Assembly (NCBI GenBank): GCA_029255685.2
Contig: CM055314.2
Coordinates: 40,923,790-40,987,789, forward strand
Source of the DNA: Silene conica
Lineage: Eukaryota; Streptophyta; Magnoliopsida; Caryophyllales; Caryophyllaceae
DNA: 64,000 nucleotides
Direction: 5' to 3'
The notes under the pieces were generated by a model. That model was not told where the DNA came from. It did not search any database and was given only the letters and a program-made list of their open reading frames with translations. Made by a program: the position numbers and the translations under genes. This document shows positions 10,836-23,789 of this stretch, in pieces. Position 1 is the first letter of the stretch, and each line of letters starts with the position of its first letter.

Positions 10836-12924
10836 AAGTGGTATCAGAGCGAACGATCCTCAGGCCTAAACGAAATGAATAATAATGAACGTAGAAAGAG
10901 TCTAATAATACGAACCCCAGGTTGGTAACTGTTAGGAGCCCCCAGGATTGGGATGAGTTAGGGGCCCCCTCAAACCAAGCCACTGGCCCTTTCAGTCTAA
11001 TCTGGTTACCTTTGAGAGATGTAGAGCGTGGGTAGTATAGAATAAAGGAAAAGACCCAATATATATTGTACTAACAGTTTGCTGTAGCGGAATGAGGTAA
11101 GTAATGATGTGATACATGGTTAATGATGTGCTATGAAAGAATATGGTTGGTAATCTATATTGTGAACCATGAGATTGATATTGAATGTGATTGAGATATG
11201 TGTTACTTCAAGTGGGAGGACATTAGTTTTGAATATGATTTGACTTGTATGGTGATATGTATGCGGCTATATGATCACTGAACCCTTAGGTAGAGATATA
11301 GTATAATGATATGTGTAATGAGTTGATGATAAGTAGCACCTTAGTGATTTCTAGGGTATATTACGTACTTAAATGAGTTGTGATTGTTACGATAATAGGA
11401 ACTAATGCAATATTTATACATATATAATTATTAAGTTATTTAGTTGATTCTATTTCCTGTTTCGCAATTTTTACTGTGTTCTAAATGACAATTGTAGTTG
11501 AAGTGATGAGTAAATGTTAATATGGTGCAATGTGATTTCAATGCCTCAAATGATTTGTTAACTTGTTTGGAGGAAAGTTGGTTGTGTTTAGATGTGATAA
11601 TGTGAAGTAATTTTTTTTGCAACCAAAATTGTAATAAATTTTCAGAATGTTACCTTATCTGTATGAGTTGCCATTTAAAATGTGTTCCATATATGAAAAT
11701 GAAAATTTTATGCATGATAACCTTCTGAGTTAGCTTTCCAATGCTTTTTGTTTCATAATAATACGAGTTATATTTTGCGAGAAATAAATATTTTAGTCGA
11801 CAGTGGTCAGATTGTTACTGCACAGTTCGGTTTTGACCCATGTTTTTGCAAAAGAAACCATTTAAAACGTATTTATTGCTTATGCTTAATTCCAACTCCA
11901 CTATTTAGAATTTTCATTCACGTTATCAAAATGATAAGCCACGTAAAATCTTAACGAGTCGTTATTTAATAGTCATTTTTGCAAGTTATTCAAATTTATG
12001 TCTAAGTGCTGTAAAGTTTTGTTCAGACCAATCAAGTTGTAAAATTTGTTATAAATAATTTTCTTAAGCTTTGCAAGTGATTCTTTTTCCTATGATTAGT
12101 TAATTCATTATATTTTCTAAAAACTATATTGTCTCACAAAATGTCTAAGCGGTTATTTAATTATGATTTTTGGAAGTTGCAGCGTGATGTATGATTGTTG
12201 AAATTGTAAGTTATGTAAGTTTTCAATATGAAAGTTTAATCAAATATGAATTATGTGATGTAACCATGTGATATCCTGATATGGAAATTGTAGCATGAAC
12301 AGTAGGCATATGATATGAATATGAACTTTATTATATGATAATATAACCTTATTTATTTCAGTGAGTTTTATATAAAGTAATTTCAATTATACAAATGCTA
12401 TTACATTCCGTTATGTGACCTTATGATATTCATGAAATGTATTAATTCGTCAAGAATGAACTATGCGTTAGTTAATTGTCTACATTGATGTAAAAGTGTT
12501 AATTTTGTGTCAGAATTTCCAAGGGTATATAAGTGTTAGTTACCTTGATTTTTACTGTGTGGCATGAAATTGACGAGTATGCTTTGTTGCTTTAAAAGTC
12601 GAATGCTAGTTGCTCAGTATAGAGTAATTAACTTATCAGATAAATTGTGACTTTTGTTTGGTGATCTTCTTGAGCTTCGAATGTGGAATTTTATAATGGG
12701 GTTACGGGGACTTAACCATGTCTTAAGGAGGATAGGATTGTAAAATCTTGATTAATTATGATCTGACTAGTTGGTATATCATGATTGGTTTGACTGAGAT
12801 TGACCATGCATGGAGTCTGCTGTTTTAATTTGTTATGTTTCGGTCAATGTTACGTTATTTTTAGTGTTATATACTCGTGTCATATGTTAAACTTTGAGGA
12901 CAAAGTTTCTTAAGGGGGATAGAA
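10836..12924 (+). mobile_element. Non-coding interior of element C (with PBS and PPT)
   Basis: The PBS TGGTATCAGAGC is at 10839-10850, four bases after the LTR, and pairs with initiator tRNA-Met. The PPT TAAGGGGGATAGAA is at 12911-12924. Between them I see no gag or pol motif and only short frames. The first 150 bases and several later stretches resemble the interior of element B (31544-35271), so the two are related non-autonomous families. Confidence 0.85.
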
Positions 12925-12945
12925 TGTAATACTTCGCGTTTAAGA

Positions 12946-13005
<60 letters not shown>

Positions 13006-14806
13006 TACTTTTGTTGGTCTTACGCTTGTGGGGTGTGTTGTTATCGTTGAGGGGTGGCGAACTTCGGGATGAAGCTCATTTTAAGGAGGGAAGGCTGTAA
13101 TACCCCGTATGTTAGCCTCGGTCAATGGTGGTCAAACAATGTTTTCTACACGTATTTCAAACGAAACGTTTATGAAGTATTTTACATAAACTATTATTAT
13201 TTTTATAAATCGTATTTCTACGATTATTTCTCATTTCATAATCATTTTTATATTTGATGATTATTTCATAAAATGGGATTTCATTCGTATTTCTTTAATT
13301 TTGATAATATATTTATAGTTAAATATATTTCTATTTTATGAATAGTTCTCATCTATACCTAATTCCTTTTATTTGTTAAAGTCGTAATTATATTTAAATA
13401 CTATTTTTTTTATATATTCCTATGTGATAATATTTTAATATTTCTATAATTTATATTATATGGACTACAATACTACCGTTCTAATAATTTTGTATTCTTG
13501 CAATTAAATTAATTAGTATAATTAATTATACGTACTCGTTGATTTAAGTCACGAGTTGAGAACGTGTTAGAATGTCTCGGGATGCGTGATGCGCCGAGCA
13601 ATAAGATAAGTGGGCTCACATGTTTACTCTATGTTACCATTTACCACAACCTAAACCCATACCCTAGCTAATCCATCGACATACATGAACCCTATTCTTG
13701 ACATCAATCTTTTGATTGCCTCCATCCATCGACAAAAAAATAAAAAATAAAAAAAATAAACCTAATCCTTATCTGTCACCATGGGAGAGGAAGAACGAGA
13801 ACATCAACCACCTTCATCATCGTTATCGTCACTGTAAGACAAACTCGTATTCATGTTTCGACTTAGTCCTATGTTTCGTCTTTTAATTGCTTTATACGAA
13901 TGCTTTCTGATTTAGTTTTGATACGAGTCTCTGGGTAGTCGTCCTAGGGTGTTTATTGTTTAGCGTGGTTATGGTAGGGTGGCTCATGGTGGCCGGAACA
14001 CCCTATTTTGACGGCAGGTTTAGAGGCGACCAAAAACAGAGGAGAAACACCTTGTTGCGGACTGCTTGTGTTGGGTTTTCGGTTTGGTTAGAGGAAGGTT
14101 TTGCATCTGGACTTGGTCGTGTAATGTTTATTAGAGTAGTGACAACCACCGTGATACACTGTGGTGGCCGTAGGTGAAGGCTAGGGCTGTGGTGGTCGGA
14201 AAACAGAAGGGAATAGGAAGAGGGTGAAAAAAACAGGGTGTACCGACCAATTTAGTGTTAGGTTTGTGGCGGTTTTTGATGGGGTTTTTGGGGGATCGAA
14301 GAGTCACCTTTACCTCCTATGAGACCACCGTGGGTTGGTGGTAACGACGGTGGTGGCTAGTGGAGCGGTTGGGCACGGTGGAGAGAGAGGGAGGAGTGAG
14401 AAAAGGAGTTGAGATGGTGGCTGAAAGTAGCGATGGACAGTGTGTGCAGGCTGTTTTGACAACCTGTTTAGGGCGGTTAGGACGGTCTTTGGTGGTGACC
14501 TATGGGTGGAAGTTGTAGTGGGTAGTACGAACTTTAGGTTGGGGCTAGTGGTGTCGGTGGTGAGGGACCAAGTTAGTGTCGATGGTGTCGCGAAGTTGGT
14601 GTGGGGTCTGATCGATTTCGATGTTGCTGTTGTCGGGTTTGTTGCTGTTGTCGTTTTTGTTGCTGTGGTTATTATTATTAATATTATTATTATTATTGCT
14701 ACACTACTAATCTACTATTGTTTATTCATCCTTATTATAATTATTATTATTATTATTATTACTACTACTACTACTATTGTTTATCCTTATAATTATTTTT
14801 ATTTTA

Positions 14807-17150
14807 TTTTTTTTTTTTTTTTGATAAAAGGTAAGTATGTATATATATCAAAAAATAGTTACAAAGGATCAGCCAAGAGAGGTAATGTAATCCCTGTCTT
14901 TGGTCTGCATTCTATCATGACTTTTGCTTTTAATGAAAACTCTCATCTCATGCTTAATACAATTGATCACGACCTCTGGTCTAAGAATGCTATGCTCATT
15001 CCTGCTTCTATTTCGCTGCCTCCATACATGATAAATTATAGCATTAATTGCACTATTTTTGATGGCTCTTTGAAGTTTAGTCCCTCTAATGCGCATCCTC
15101 CATTGATTATCCAGGGACGTTTGTGGATTTAATCCACACCAGGCTGCTATCCCATGTAGAATGCGTTCACTGTAATAGCATTGACAGAAAAGGTGCTGTA
15201 TAGTTTCTGTTTCAGAGTCACAAATGCAGCAAGAATCTTCAGCTATGATGTTCAACGAGCACAGCTTAGATCTTGTGTTAAAAGCTTGTTGCTGGTGTAG
15301 CCAAGCAGTGAATGAATGCCTTGGAATCACCCATCTATTCCATACCAGTCTATACCATTCCACTTCAGGTTTGTCCCCACGCAACCATGTGTAACCTTTT
15401 GCAATAGTGTAGCTGTTAGGACCAACATGATTCCATCCAGTAGCAATGTAACCATCTTTCAATCTATCCTTGACTTTGCAGATCTTCTTCCAGCACCAGT
15501 TAGTGTCATGAGGTGGCTGATAGTCATCCCAAGAAGTGCCTTTCAGGTAGCTATGGTGTACCCACTGCACCCATAGTTTGTTGGGGCAGCTGGTCACCCA
15601 CCATGCCAACTTTCCTATTGCTGCTGTATTCCAGAGAGCTGAAATTCTCAGATTCAGACCCCCCTCCTTCTGATGAGTGCAGATTCTGTCCCATGCTACT
15701 AAAGGAGTTCTCATATATTCTGCAGTCCCATCCCAAAGGAAGTTGCGACAAATAGCATCAATACGCTTCATAACGGAGCTAGGTAGTATGAAAATGGAAG
15801 CCCAATATCTGTGAAGAGAGGCCAAAACAGATCTGACCAATGTCAGCCTTCCTGCATAGGACAATCTCCTAGTTCCCAATCTTCTGATTCTCTCAACTAC
15901 TTTCTCAATCAAAGGTTGACAGTCCTTCAAATTAAGTTCAGTAGGTTTTATGGGGACCCCAAGATATTTGAAAGACAACTTCCCCTCATTACAGCCAGAC
16001 ATATTAGTAATCTCTTGTCTAAGTTGAGCTGGGACTCCATTGAAATAGACATTCGATTTACCTGGGCTTAGCTTCAACCCAGAGGTATGGGAAAATGTAG
16101 CAAAGGTCCTGAGAAGAATCACCATGGACTGTTTATCTCCTTTACTAAAGAGTAAAAGGTCATCGGCAAACAGCAGACAGGATAATTTCATAGACTTACA
16201 CATTGGATGAAATTTGAAGGGCATGGTAGAAGTAGTATGTATGAGTAGCCTGGTTAGATACTCCATACAGATGGTAAAGAGCAGAGGTGAAAGAGGGTCC
16301 CCTTGCCTAAGCCCTCTCTTCCATTGAAAGAACCCAAAACTGTCACCATTTAGGGATAAAGAATAGGTTGCAGTTGTAACGCATTGCATTATCAGAGTAA
16401 TGATATGACTGGGGAAGTGAAGTCCAAGCAACATTTGGTGCAAGAATTCCCATTCAACAGTGTCATAGGCCTTTTGAAGGTCCATTTTAAATAGAGCCCT
16501 AGGTGAGCATATCTTCCTGTTGTAATGTCTGATCAAATCCTGGCAAATGAGTATATTTTCTACAATACTCCTTCCTTTGATAAACCCTCCTTGCATAGGA
16601 GCAATGATGTCTGGCAAAACCCTACTCAGTCTGTTGCAAATGAGCTTTGAGATGCATTTGTAGATAGTATTGCAACAAGCAATTGGCCTGAATTGAGTGA
16701 CATTTTGAGGCCTGTCTATCTTTGGAATGAGGGTAATAGAGGTAGCATTTATCTGTTTAAGTAGCTGGCCATGAGTGAAAAAATCCTGGATTGCTTCACA
16801 CACATCAGTCCCCACTATCTCCCATGTGTCTTTGAAGAACTTACTGGAGTACCCATCTGGACCTGGTGCCTTGTCATTGGGTATGCCATAAAAAATATCC
16901 TTTATTTCCTCCTTGGTGACAGGTTGCATTAGGGTCTGATGATGCTCATTATTACATAGAGGTCCCAGCTGAAGAATGTTGTTATTTACTTTCACAGTAG
17001 CAGTCTGAGAACCTAGCAGATTATTGTAATACTGTAAGAAGCTATTTTGAATACCTGCTGTGTCTGTATGTAATTCTCCCCCTTGATCCATGATCTGGTG
17101 CACTGAATTCCTTACTCTCCTACTCCTCAAGGAGCCATGAAAATAATACC
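14807..17150 (-). mobile_element. LINE-B: 5'-truncated L1-type LINE
   Basis: A T run at 14807-14822 marks the 3' poly(A) end on the minus strand. The 5' end is at about 17150, where the coding sequence meets a TTA array. The insertion lies inside TTA/TTTTA sequence of the right LTR and is absent from the matching place in the left LTR. Only the reverse transcriptase and C-terminal part of ORF2 are present. Confidence 0.88.
14869..17149 (-). CDS. L1-type LINE ORF2 fragment: reverse transcriptase and zf-RVT
   Basis: An uninterrupted frame of about 760 codons starts at the truncation point with YFHGSLRSRRVRNSVHQI, the linker that follows the endonuclease in plant L1 ORF2. The endonuclease domain and any ORF1 are lost. 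Reverse transcriptase motifs are complete: NDKAPGPDG, then the template region with FRPIACC and GFIKGRSI, motif A KMDLQKAYDTV, motif B GLRQGDPLSPLLF and motif C LLFADDLLLF with both catalytic Asp. The thumb follows, with YLGVPI and RRLSYAGRLTLV. A C-terminal zinc domain (CCICDSETETIQHLFCQC) and VWRQRNRSR end it at the stop codon 14869-14871. Such enzymes copy LINE RNA at a nicked target. Intact motifs and no stops suggest a young copy that was truncated on arrival. Confidence 0.9.
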
Positions 17151-17204
<54 letters not shown>

Positions 17205-18460
17205 GAGTTATTATTTTTATTGATATTATTTTTTTTAGTAGATATTATTATTATTGTATGGTTGTTATTATATGGTCAATATCAAGTATGGTTAATATTA
17301 GTAAATGTTACTCCTGTTTTAATTATTAAAGTTGTTAAGTAAATTTTATACAAGAATGTGACGGTTATCGATAGTCGACTATGTTTTCAATGCCCGTTTA
17401 TTTAATTGAAGTTGGTTATAAAAGTAATAAGGACGAGTTGTTTAAGTTAATTGAAGTAGTCATATTTAATACGGTCTCGTTATGCATAATATATATAATT
17501 TAAATCGTTAATTTAAATAAGTGGTATATTATATTTGTTTACATAGTATTAGTAGTTAGTAATTATGTATATTATTTTATTAGGTGTTGAGTATGTGATG
17601 GAGTGATTCTACTCATTGGATGTTAGCTGCGTGATGGGATAATATTGCTATCTAGGTAGGATACACTGGCACTATACTCTATGATGTGTTATGAATGGTT
17701 GTTGGATTGTGTGTTATGGATGCTGAGCATGAGTAATATGAGAATGATATTGGTTGGATTGAGTGTTGATTATTATTATCGGCATGAGCATTTATTTATT
17801 TAATAGCATGATTGATTAAGACTATTTTTTCATTCATGAGCATGGCATATGCATTGGTTACTGAGAAAGTTACGGAACGGATATTGATTTGATATAAAGC
17901 CCACGGTGGTTCTGCAGACCAGGCCTGGTGTCCTATCAGCTATTGAGCTGGTGTTCGGTGACGACCGATTATAGTCTGCCGGGAGGTTCGGTATGGCTTG
18001 GTGTTTCGGGTTTGAGATTGGTGTTTCGGGTTTGAGATTGAGATGGTGATTGAGCTCGAGCATATCATGGCATTTGCATATCATTTAACTGTTGCATTAT
18101 AATTATTGTGTTATCCTACTCAACCGCGAGGTTGACAGTGTATTCGTGTACACCTACGATGATCCGGAATGAGGAGTAGATTCTACAGGTCAGAAACAGA
18201 TGGACTAGGAGCTTGGGCAAGGAGAGAGACATGGCTTGGACCTACTTAGAATTAGATCACAAACATAGATGTTATCAGTTGTACTTTATTTCTTGCGTAA
18301 TAGTTGTTATATCAAAAGTTTTAATTTAATCAGTTTTTATATAAAGTACTTTGGTTTGTTTTACTTTGTTATTCACTACCTTGGACATTCCGAGATGGTA
18401 ACAGCTCTATTTATTTGAGAATGTCTTGCTAAAGGCTCTTAAATAAATGGGGGTGTTACA

Positions 18461-20855
18461 TCTATTTGCAGCCTCTTATTCACGAGTTGAAGCAATTATG
18501 GGAGACGGGGATCTTAACCTATGATGTCTCATTGAAGCAAAACTTTGATCTTAGAGCCGCACTCTTATGGACGATCAACGACTTTCCTGCATATGGCATG
18601 TTATCTGGTTGGACAACTGCTGGTGAGCATGCATGTCCATATTGTATGAAAAATGAGACTAAGTCAGTTTGGCTACAACATGGCAAAAAATGGAGTTGGT
18701 TTGATAGTCATCGACAGTTTTTAGACAGTAATCATGTTTTTCGTAAGGATAAGGTGCATTTTAGAAAAGGGAAAGTTGAGAACGATGTTGCTGCGAAGAG
18801 GTTAACAGGCAATGAAGTCTGGGATTCTGTCAAACATCTACCGAAAATTGTGGATGGATCTGAACGTGAACTTTATTTGCTTAAAGGTAAACGGATTGGG
18901 TGGTGGAAACAAACAATCTTTTGGGAGCTTCCCTATTGGAGCACGCTACTAATTCGACATAACCTTGATGTCATGCATATTGAGAAAATTTTTTTCGAGC
19001 AAATAATTCACACTGTCATGGACGTGAAAGGAAAAACAAAATTAAACTCAAATGCAGAGAAAGACATGTTACTTCTTTGTTCAAGTAAAAGAAAAAGGGG
19101 ATTCGGTCGTTTTGAAAAAGGAACAAAAGAAGGTCCTATGTGAATGGGTATACAAACTGAAGTTTCCCGATGGTTATGCTTCAGATTTGAGAAGGTGTGT
19201 CGATATGAATGAACTGAAGATACACGGTTTGAAAAGTCATGATTGTCACGTCTTCATGGAGCGATTACTCCCAGTTGCTTTGAGACATCTTCTCCCAAAA
19301 AATGAGTGGAATGCCATAACTGAAATTACTCAGTTTTTCAGAGATTTGTGTACTTCATCAGTACAAATTGAAAAAATTACAAGTCTCAAAAATAACATTG
19401 CGGAGATTATCTGCAAATTAGAGAAAATCCTTCCACCTTCTTTTTTCAACTCAATGGAACACATACCTATTCATTTGCCATATGAAGTAAAAGTGGGTGG
19501 TCCTGTGCAATATAGGTGGATGTATCCTTTCGAGAGGTAATGTCATCATCCTTATTCAATACTTTATATTACATAATACATATATATCATCATATTTTTC
19601 ATTCTAAATTAATTTGTTTGTAGGTTTTTGAATCATTTGAAAAAGAAAATCAAAAATAAAGCTCATGTTGAAGGGTCTATATGTAATGCATATTAATTGA
19701 GGAAATAACAAATTTCTGTTCCCTATACTTTGAAGATCACATAGACACCAAGGCAAAGGACCTGACGTTGGTTCAAAAAAGCCGACACAATCTAACTTGC
19801 CTGAGATATTTCAAGATCATGATGGCACTACTTCTGGAAAGTGTCGTGAAAGGTTTTTGGAGGATAACGAATATGAGCGTGCACACCTCTACGTTTTATC
19901 TAACTGCGATTCTGATGAATTGAAACGCAACGAAGTGTAAGTGGTGAATCTAAATTCTTATATTTGAAACGTACTTTATTAGTTGTTCAAAAACTAATAA
20001 TTCCCCTAATTTGAATATAGGTTGTTTGAAAATTTTATCATGAGAGAACATCCTGAATGTGTCGTAGGCAATGATGTTTGGGAAAAATATGAAACAAGAT
20101 TTCCCAGATGTTTTAGATCTCAGGTTATTAATATAGAAGATCCAGATCTAATTGCCTTAGCAAATGGTCCCTCAAGAAGAGTCAGAACATGGAAACGCTA
20201 TTCCATCAATGGGTACAAATTTCGAGCTTTCATTCAAGGAAAAGATTTGGAAAAGTGCACAATTAACAATGAAGTTTGTGTGAGTTCCACTGAAGAAGCT
20301 GACTACTATGGGACCCTTGACGAAATTTTTGAAATGACTTATACAGGCCCACAAAGCACTTACAAAGTCATTTTGTTCAAATGTAGTTGGCTAGATAACT
20401 CCGAAAGAGGCATGCAAGTGCATAAGGAATATAAGCTTGTGGATGTTAACCGGAGTAGAAAATTTGCAAAGCACGACCCATTTGTGTTGGCATATCAAGT
20501 GGAACAAGTTTACTATAGTCCTTATCCAGGTATAAAAAAGGATCAAAGTCAATGGTCAGCGGTATTCAAAACCAAGGCTAGATCACATGTCGATGCCCCC
20601 GTTGATGAATCTTTCTTTCAAGAAAATGTTACTAATGGTGAAACAATACTGTCACCAATTGAAGTAGAAGAAGAAGATGAAGATGAAATTGTGGAGGAAC
20701 TAGAGTACATACAAATTGTGGCAGAGGAGCAACATGAGGATGAGGTTGAGGATGAGGATGAGGATGAGTATGAGGATGAGGATGAAGATGAAGATATTAT
20801 AGATTCTCTTTGTAAGGATGTAGGAATAAATTGTTCAAGTGATGATGATGATTAG
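18461..20855 (+). pseudogene. CACTA transposase, 3' part (disrupted, spliced)
   Basis: This continues the frame broken at 6890: YLQPLIHELKQLWETG, then NDFPAYGMLSGWTTAGEHACPYC with the Transposase_21 core, and LDVMHIEKIFFEQIIHTVMD. A frameshift lies near 19080. DUF4218 follows (CEWVYKLKFPDGYASDL, then FFNSMEHIPIHLPYE and RWMYPFER). An intron at 19537-19623 joins ER to FLNHLKKK; the next exon has at least two more frameshifts around 19695-19750. A second intron at 19937-20020 leads to a clean last exon with DUF4216 (YYGTLDEIFEMTYTG, VILFKCSWLDN) and a long Asp/Glu tail. Both introns have GT-AG borders. The gene would supply the catalytic transposase of the CACTA element. With two stops, frameshifts and an 11.6-kb insertion it cannot now do so. 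Confidence 0.85.
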
Positions 20856-21013
20856 GACTGCTATCTATTAGATTTGATATTCTTGTATTTGTTGAAATTA
20901 TTTTAGATGTCGTATGGCTTAATGTCAATGAAATCATCTTATTTCATTTATTATTCAAGTTTTTAATTACGTAAAGCATTTCTTTCTAATTGTTGCTATA
21001 TTAGTTTGATAAT

Positions 21014-22413
21014 ATGCCGGGCTGAAGACGACGAGGTAGTGGTAGTCGTCAGCCTGAGGGACGACGATCGGGAGCTAGTGACGAGGACGAGATTGTTCCT
21101 CCTCAGCCTCAGCCGCCTACACATCGAGTACACCTCGATCCGACTGATTACGATGGCGCCAAGTGGTAAGTATCTCATTTGATTACTTATTGATTGTATA
21201 TATATATATATTGATTATAATATGATTACTTGTTGACTATTTTATTTTCAAATTTAACTCTTTTTCAGGTTCAGTGACAAAGACGTTTCCGATCTCGTGA
21301 CCTTGACCATTATTTCTAACTATAAGGAATTTGCGCCCAACTGGTCACTTGCGTCGGATGCCATGAAGAACGAGTGGTGGAATTGGTTTGAGGTATTTAT
21401 TAACTGTTACCTATTTCTGTTTTAGTATTTATTACCTATTTTTTGTTTCATTATTTTTTAACTATATTTTTTTTTGAAACAGCAACATGTTACCTTTCAT
21501 GCGCGTGATAGAGAAGCGGTTAAGACGGCTTGGGCCAACATGATGAAAGACCGCCTACGCAAAAAGATCCACTATGCTTTAAAGAAAACTGCGGAGGAAA
21601 GGCCGTCTTGGATACCGGCCGATATATTCGAACAGCTTAAGGCTAGAAAGAATGATCCAAAGTTTCAAGACACATCCGAGAAAAACAAAATCAATCGGAT
21701 GTCTGGAAGTACCGAAAAAGGCAAGGCCTTAGGTACTCACATTATGGGTCGTAAAAACACCCTACAGATGATGGATGAAATGGTCTTCTCTTGCAATAGT
21801 AAATTAACAATCGGGCTAAGCGAAATTCTTTAAGTATGAATTTCAATGCATAGAAATCATTGGATGTTGATGGTTGTTTGCTTAGGGCTAAACACTGTCT
21901 ACATTTTGGATTCACAACAAAGGGTGGCAAAGAAGCTCAACATAAAAGGAAGGCTAAAAGCTGCTTGGATTTTACAGTGTGTTAATGGAGGAAGGCCTAA
22001 TTTTACTAAAAAGAAGCAACTTCAAATCAAAGTGATTAAGAAGGTAAGTGAACATTATTAGCTACTTTTTTTTCAATTATCTAATATCATCATCCAAATA
22101 TAGTTTAAAAAACATTATGCTATTTTATATATTTAGTGTGCCCAACAACCCGGAGATTACGAATGTGGTTATTATGTCATGAGATGGATGTATAACATAC
22201 CATTTTATTACTCAAAGGGCATTGTGGAACAATTTGAGCAGGTATTTCTTATTTTTAAGTAAAAATATTTATAATTTACTTATTTTCTTTTTAAACAAAA
22301 GCATCTCATCATTGATTTTCTTAAATGTAGATTATTGAAGATTCAACCATGTCAGTTGAAGATATGAATGAAGTTAAAGAGGTGTGGGCTACAAAATGTT
22401 TCGAGAACATGTA
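21014..22413 (+). pseudogene. CACTA second gene: transposase-24-like protein with Ulp1-type C48 protease end
   Basis: Exon 1 starts at ATG 21014, but codon 4 is TGA (21023-21025) where CGA would continue a run of Arg codons. Exons 21014-21165, 21269-21392 and 21483 onward join with GT-AG borders. The middle exon gives DVSDLVTLTIISNYKEFAPNW and NEWWNWFE; the next gives REAVKTAWANMMKDRLRKK and RPSWIPADIFEQL. This resembles the plant transposase-24 (TNP1-like) family, thought to bind element ends. Further on are NHWMLMVVCLGLNTVYILDS and, after another intron ending near 22137, QQPGDYECGYYVMRWMY. These match the His, Asp, Gln and Cys positions of Ulp1/SENP cysteine proteases, which cleave SUMO. 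Sequence between the two parts (about 21780-21850) seems shortened, with a frame change. The early stop makes it a pseudogene as read. Confidence 0.7.
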
Positions 22414-22699
22414 GTTTAGATTAAATTATTGGATTTTTACTTGTTGCTTGGTTGAGGTTATTGCTCAGGATACTTGTTGCTTGTTTTCTCGGATTATGCG
22501 TCGTTGGAAAACATAATAGTGTTATTGTATTGTTGGATAAGAATATGAGATGTATGGTTATTCCGAAACTATTGTATGAAGCATTATTTTGTTGGTAATT
22601 GATTAAAATTCTTTGCAGATATTCTTCCATCAATATTTATATTCGACTATCATCGATTTAGGGAGGTGCTGGCGAAATTAGCAAGCTAATTTTTTTTAA
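22414..22699. other. 3' untranslated part of the second CACTA gene
   Basis: AT-rich sequence with no supported coding frame between the stop codon and the first subterminal repeat. A purely A/T stretch lies near 22690-22710. I see no other element in it. Confidence 0.4.
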
Positions 22700-23074
22700 A
22701 AAAAGATATATATGGCGACTGTTCTTATATTGGAACCGACACCATAGCATACCATAAGGTGACGTCTTTTAACTCACAACCGACATTGTAGCATAGAAGA
22801 AAGTGACAGTTTTAGACGTAAAACCGACACCATAGCTTACATTATGGTGACGGTTTGGGTCTCACAACCGACACCATGCTTACCCTATGGTGACGGTTTT
22901 AGACGCAAAACCGACACCATATCTTACCTTATGGTGACGGGTTTAAACGCAAAACCGACACCATAGCTTACCCTATGGTGACGGTTTTAGACGCAAAATC
23001 GACACCATAACTTATCCTATTGTGGCGGTTTATACCCCTATAATGGCGGTTTGGGACTCACAACCGACACCATA
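22700..23074. repeat. CACTA right subterminal repeats, first part
   Basis: Tandem and inverted copies of a unit with AACCGACACCATAGCTTA and CCCTATGGTGACGGTTTTAG alternate at about 45-60 bases. The array is interrupted at 23074 by gypsy element A and resumes at 43341. The repeat unit differs from the TTTGCGACGGAA unit at the left end. Confidence 0.8.
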
Positions 23075-23789
23075 TGTAAAACCCCTCGCGAAAGCGGAAA
23101 TATAAAACATACAAAGTACTAAAAATGCAGCGGAATTAAAACTTTTTAAACATAAACATCATGCGAGGTGAATTAAAATTGAAACTGGAAACTGAAACTG
23201 ATCTAAACAAAATAGATAAGTATAACAATTCTTAGTATGAAACTCAAATATATACAAAGCCTGGGATGGAACATCCCTACAGGCACCAAAAGATAACAAC
23301 TGTATCAAACTAGAGTCTAGCTACTCGTAAGTGTAAGTCATATGATGACAAGTGGATCATCACTCGCTAGCTCTCATCAAACCCTGTCCAACCTGCATGT
23401 ACCTACATACATGAAACATGTACGCCACAATCAGTGGGGAGTGATTAGAGTTCTCCTAGCCACCTTTTGAAACGACACGTAACAAGCAATATAAACAGAA
23501 CACTCCAACATATATAAACATGTGAAGTATCTCAATATCTCAATAATTGATCACCAACTATCATGCAATCACTAATGCACGGCTCTAAACCAACTTTCGG
23601 AAACTATTTGGAAGGAGAGCCGGTTTCCCTACCGGTTACCCAGTCGGGGGGTCTTTCAGTCCAAACCATTTACGAAACTGACTAAAGAGTCATCCAATGC
23701 CTTGGATGAATAACCTCAAAGTCAAGGTACTATAAACATCACTATCATCATTCATATCTGACACCGTACCAACTCTAGGCAAGCAGATA

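Larger units (their letters stand above)
6891..18460 (+). mobile_element. Non-coding gypsy-type LTR element C (LARD-like)
   Basis: The LTRs are 6891-10835 and 12925-18460, both beginning TGTAATACTTCGCG and ending GTGTTACA. A tRNA-iMet PBS follows the left LTR and a purine tract precedes the right one, so the element reads on the plus strand. The target repeat is TCTA (6887-6890 and 18461-18464), one base short of the usual five. Joining the flanks restores the transposase codons for DVYLQPL. The 2.1-kb interior has no coding sequence. This is a large retrotransposon derivative that would depend on another element's proteins. Confidence 0.92.
12925..18460 (+). repeat. Right LTR of element C, containing LINE-B
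   Basis: This is the partner of the left LTR, about 3.2 kb without LINE-B (14807-17150). The (AT)n run at 12949-13001 is longer than in the left copy. Differences between the two LTRs are scattered single bases and microsatellite length changes, which points to a fairly recent insertion. Confidence 0.9.

Noticed and set aside
6886-18465. Five-base target repeat for element C
   Set aside because: Left is GTCTA and right is TCTAT; only TCTA is shared with TG...CA ends, so four bases are reported.
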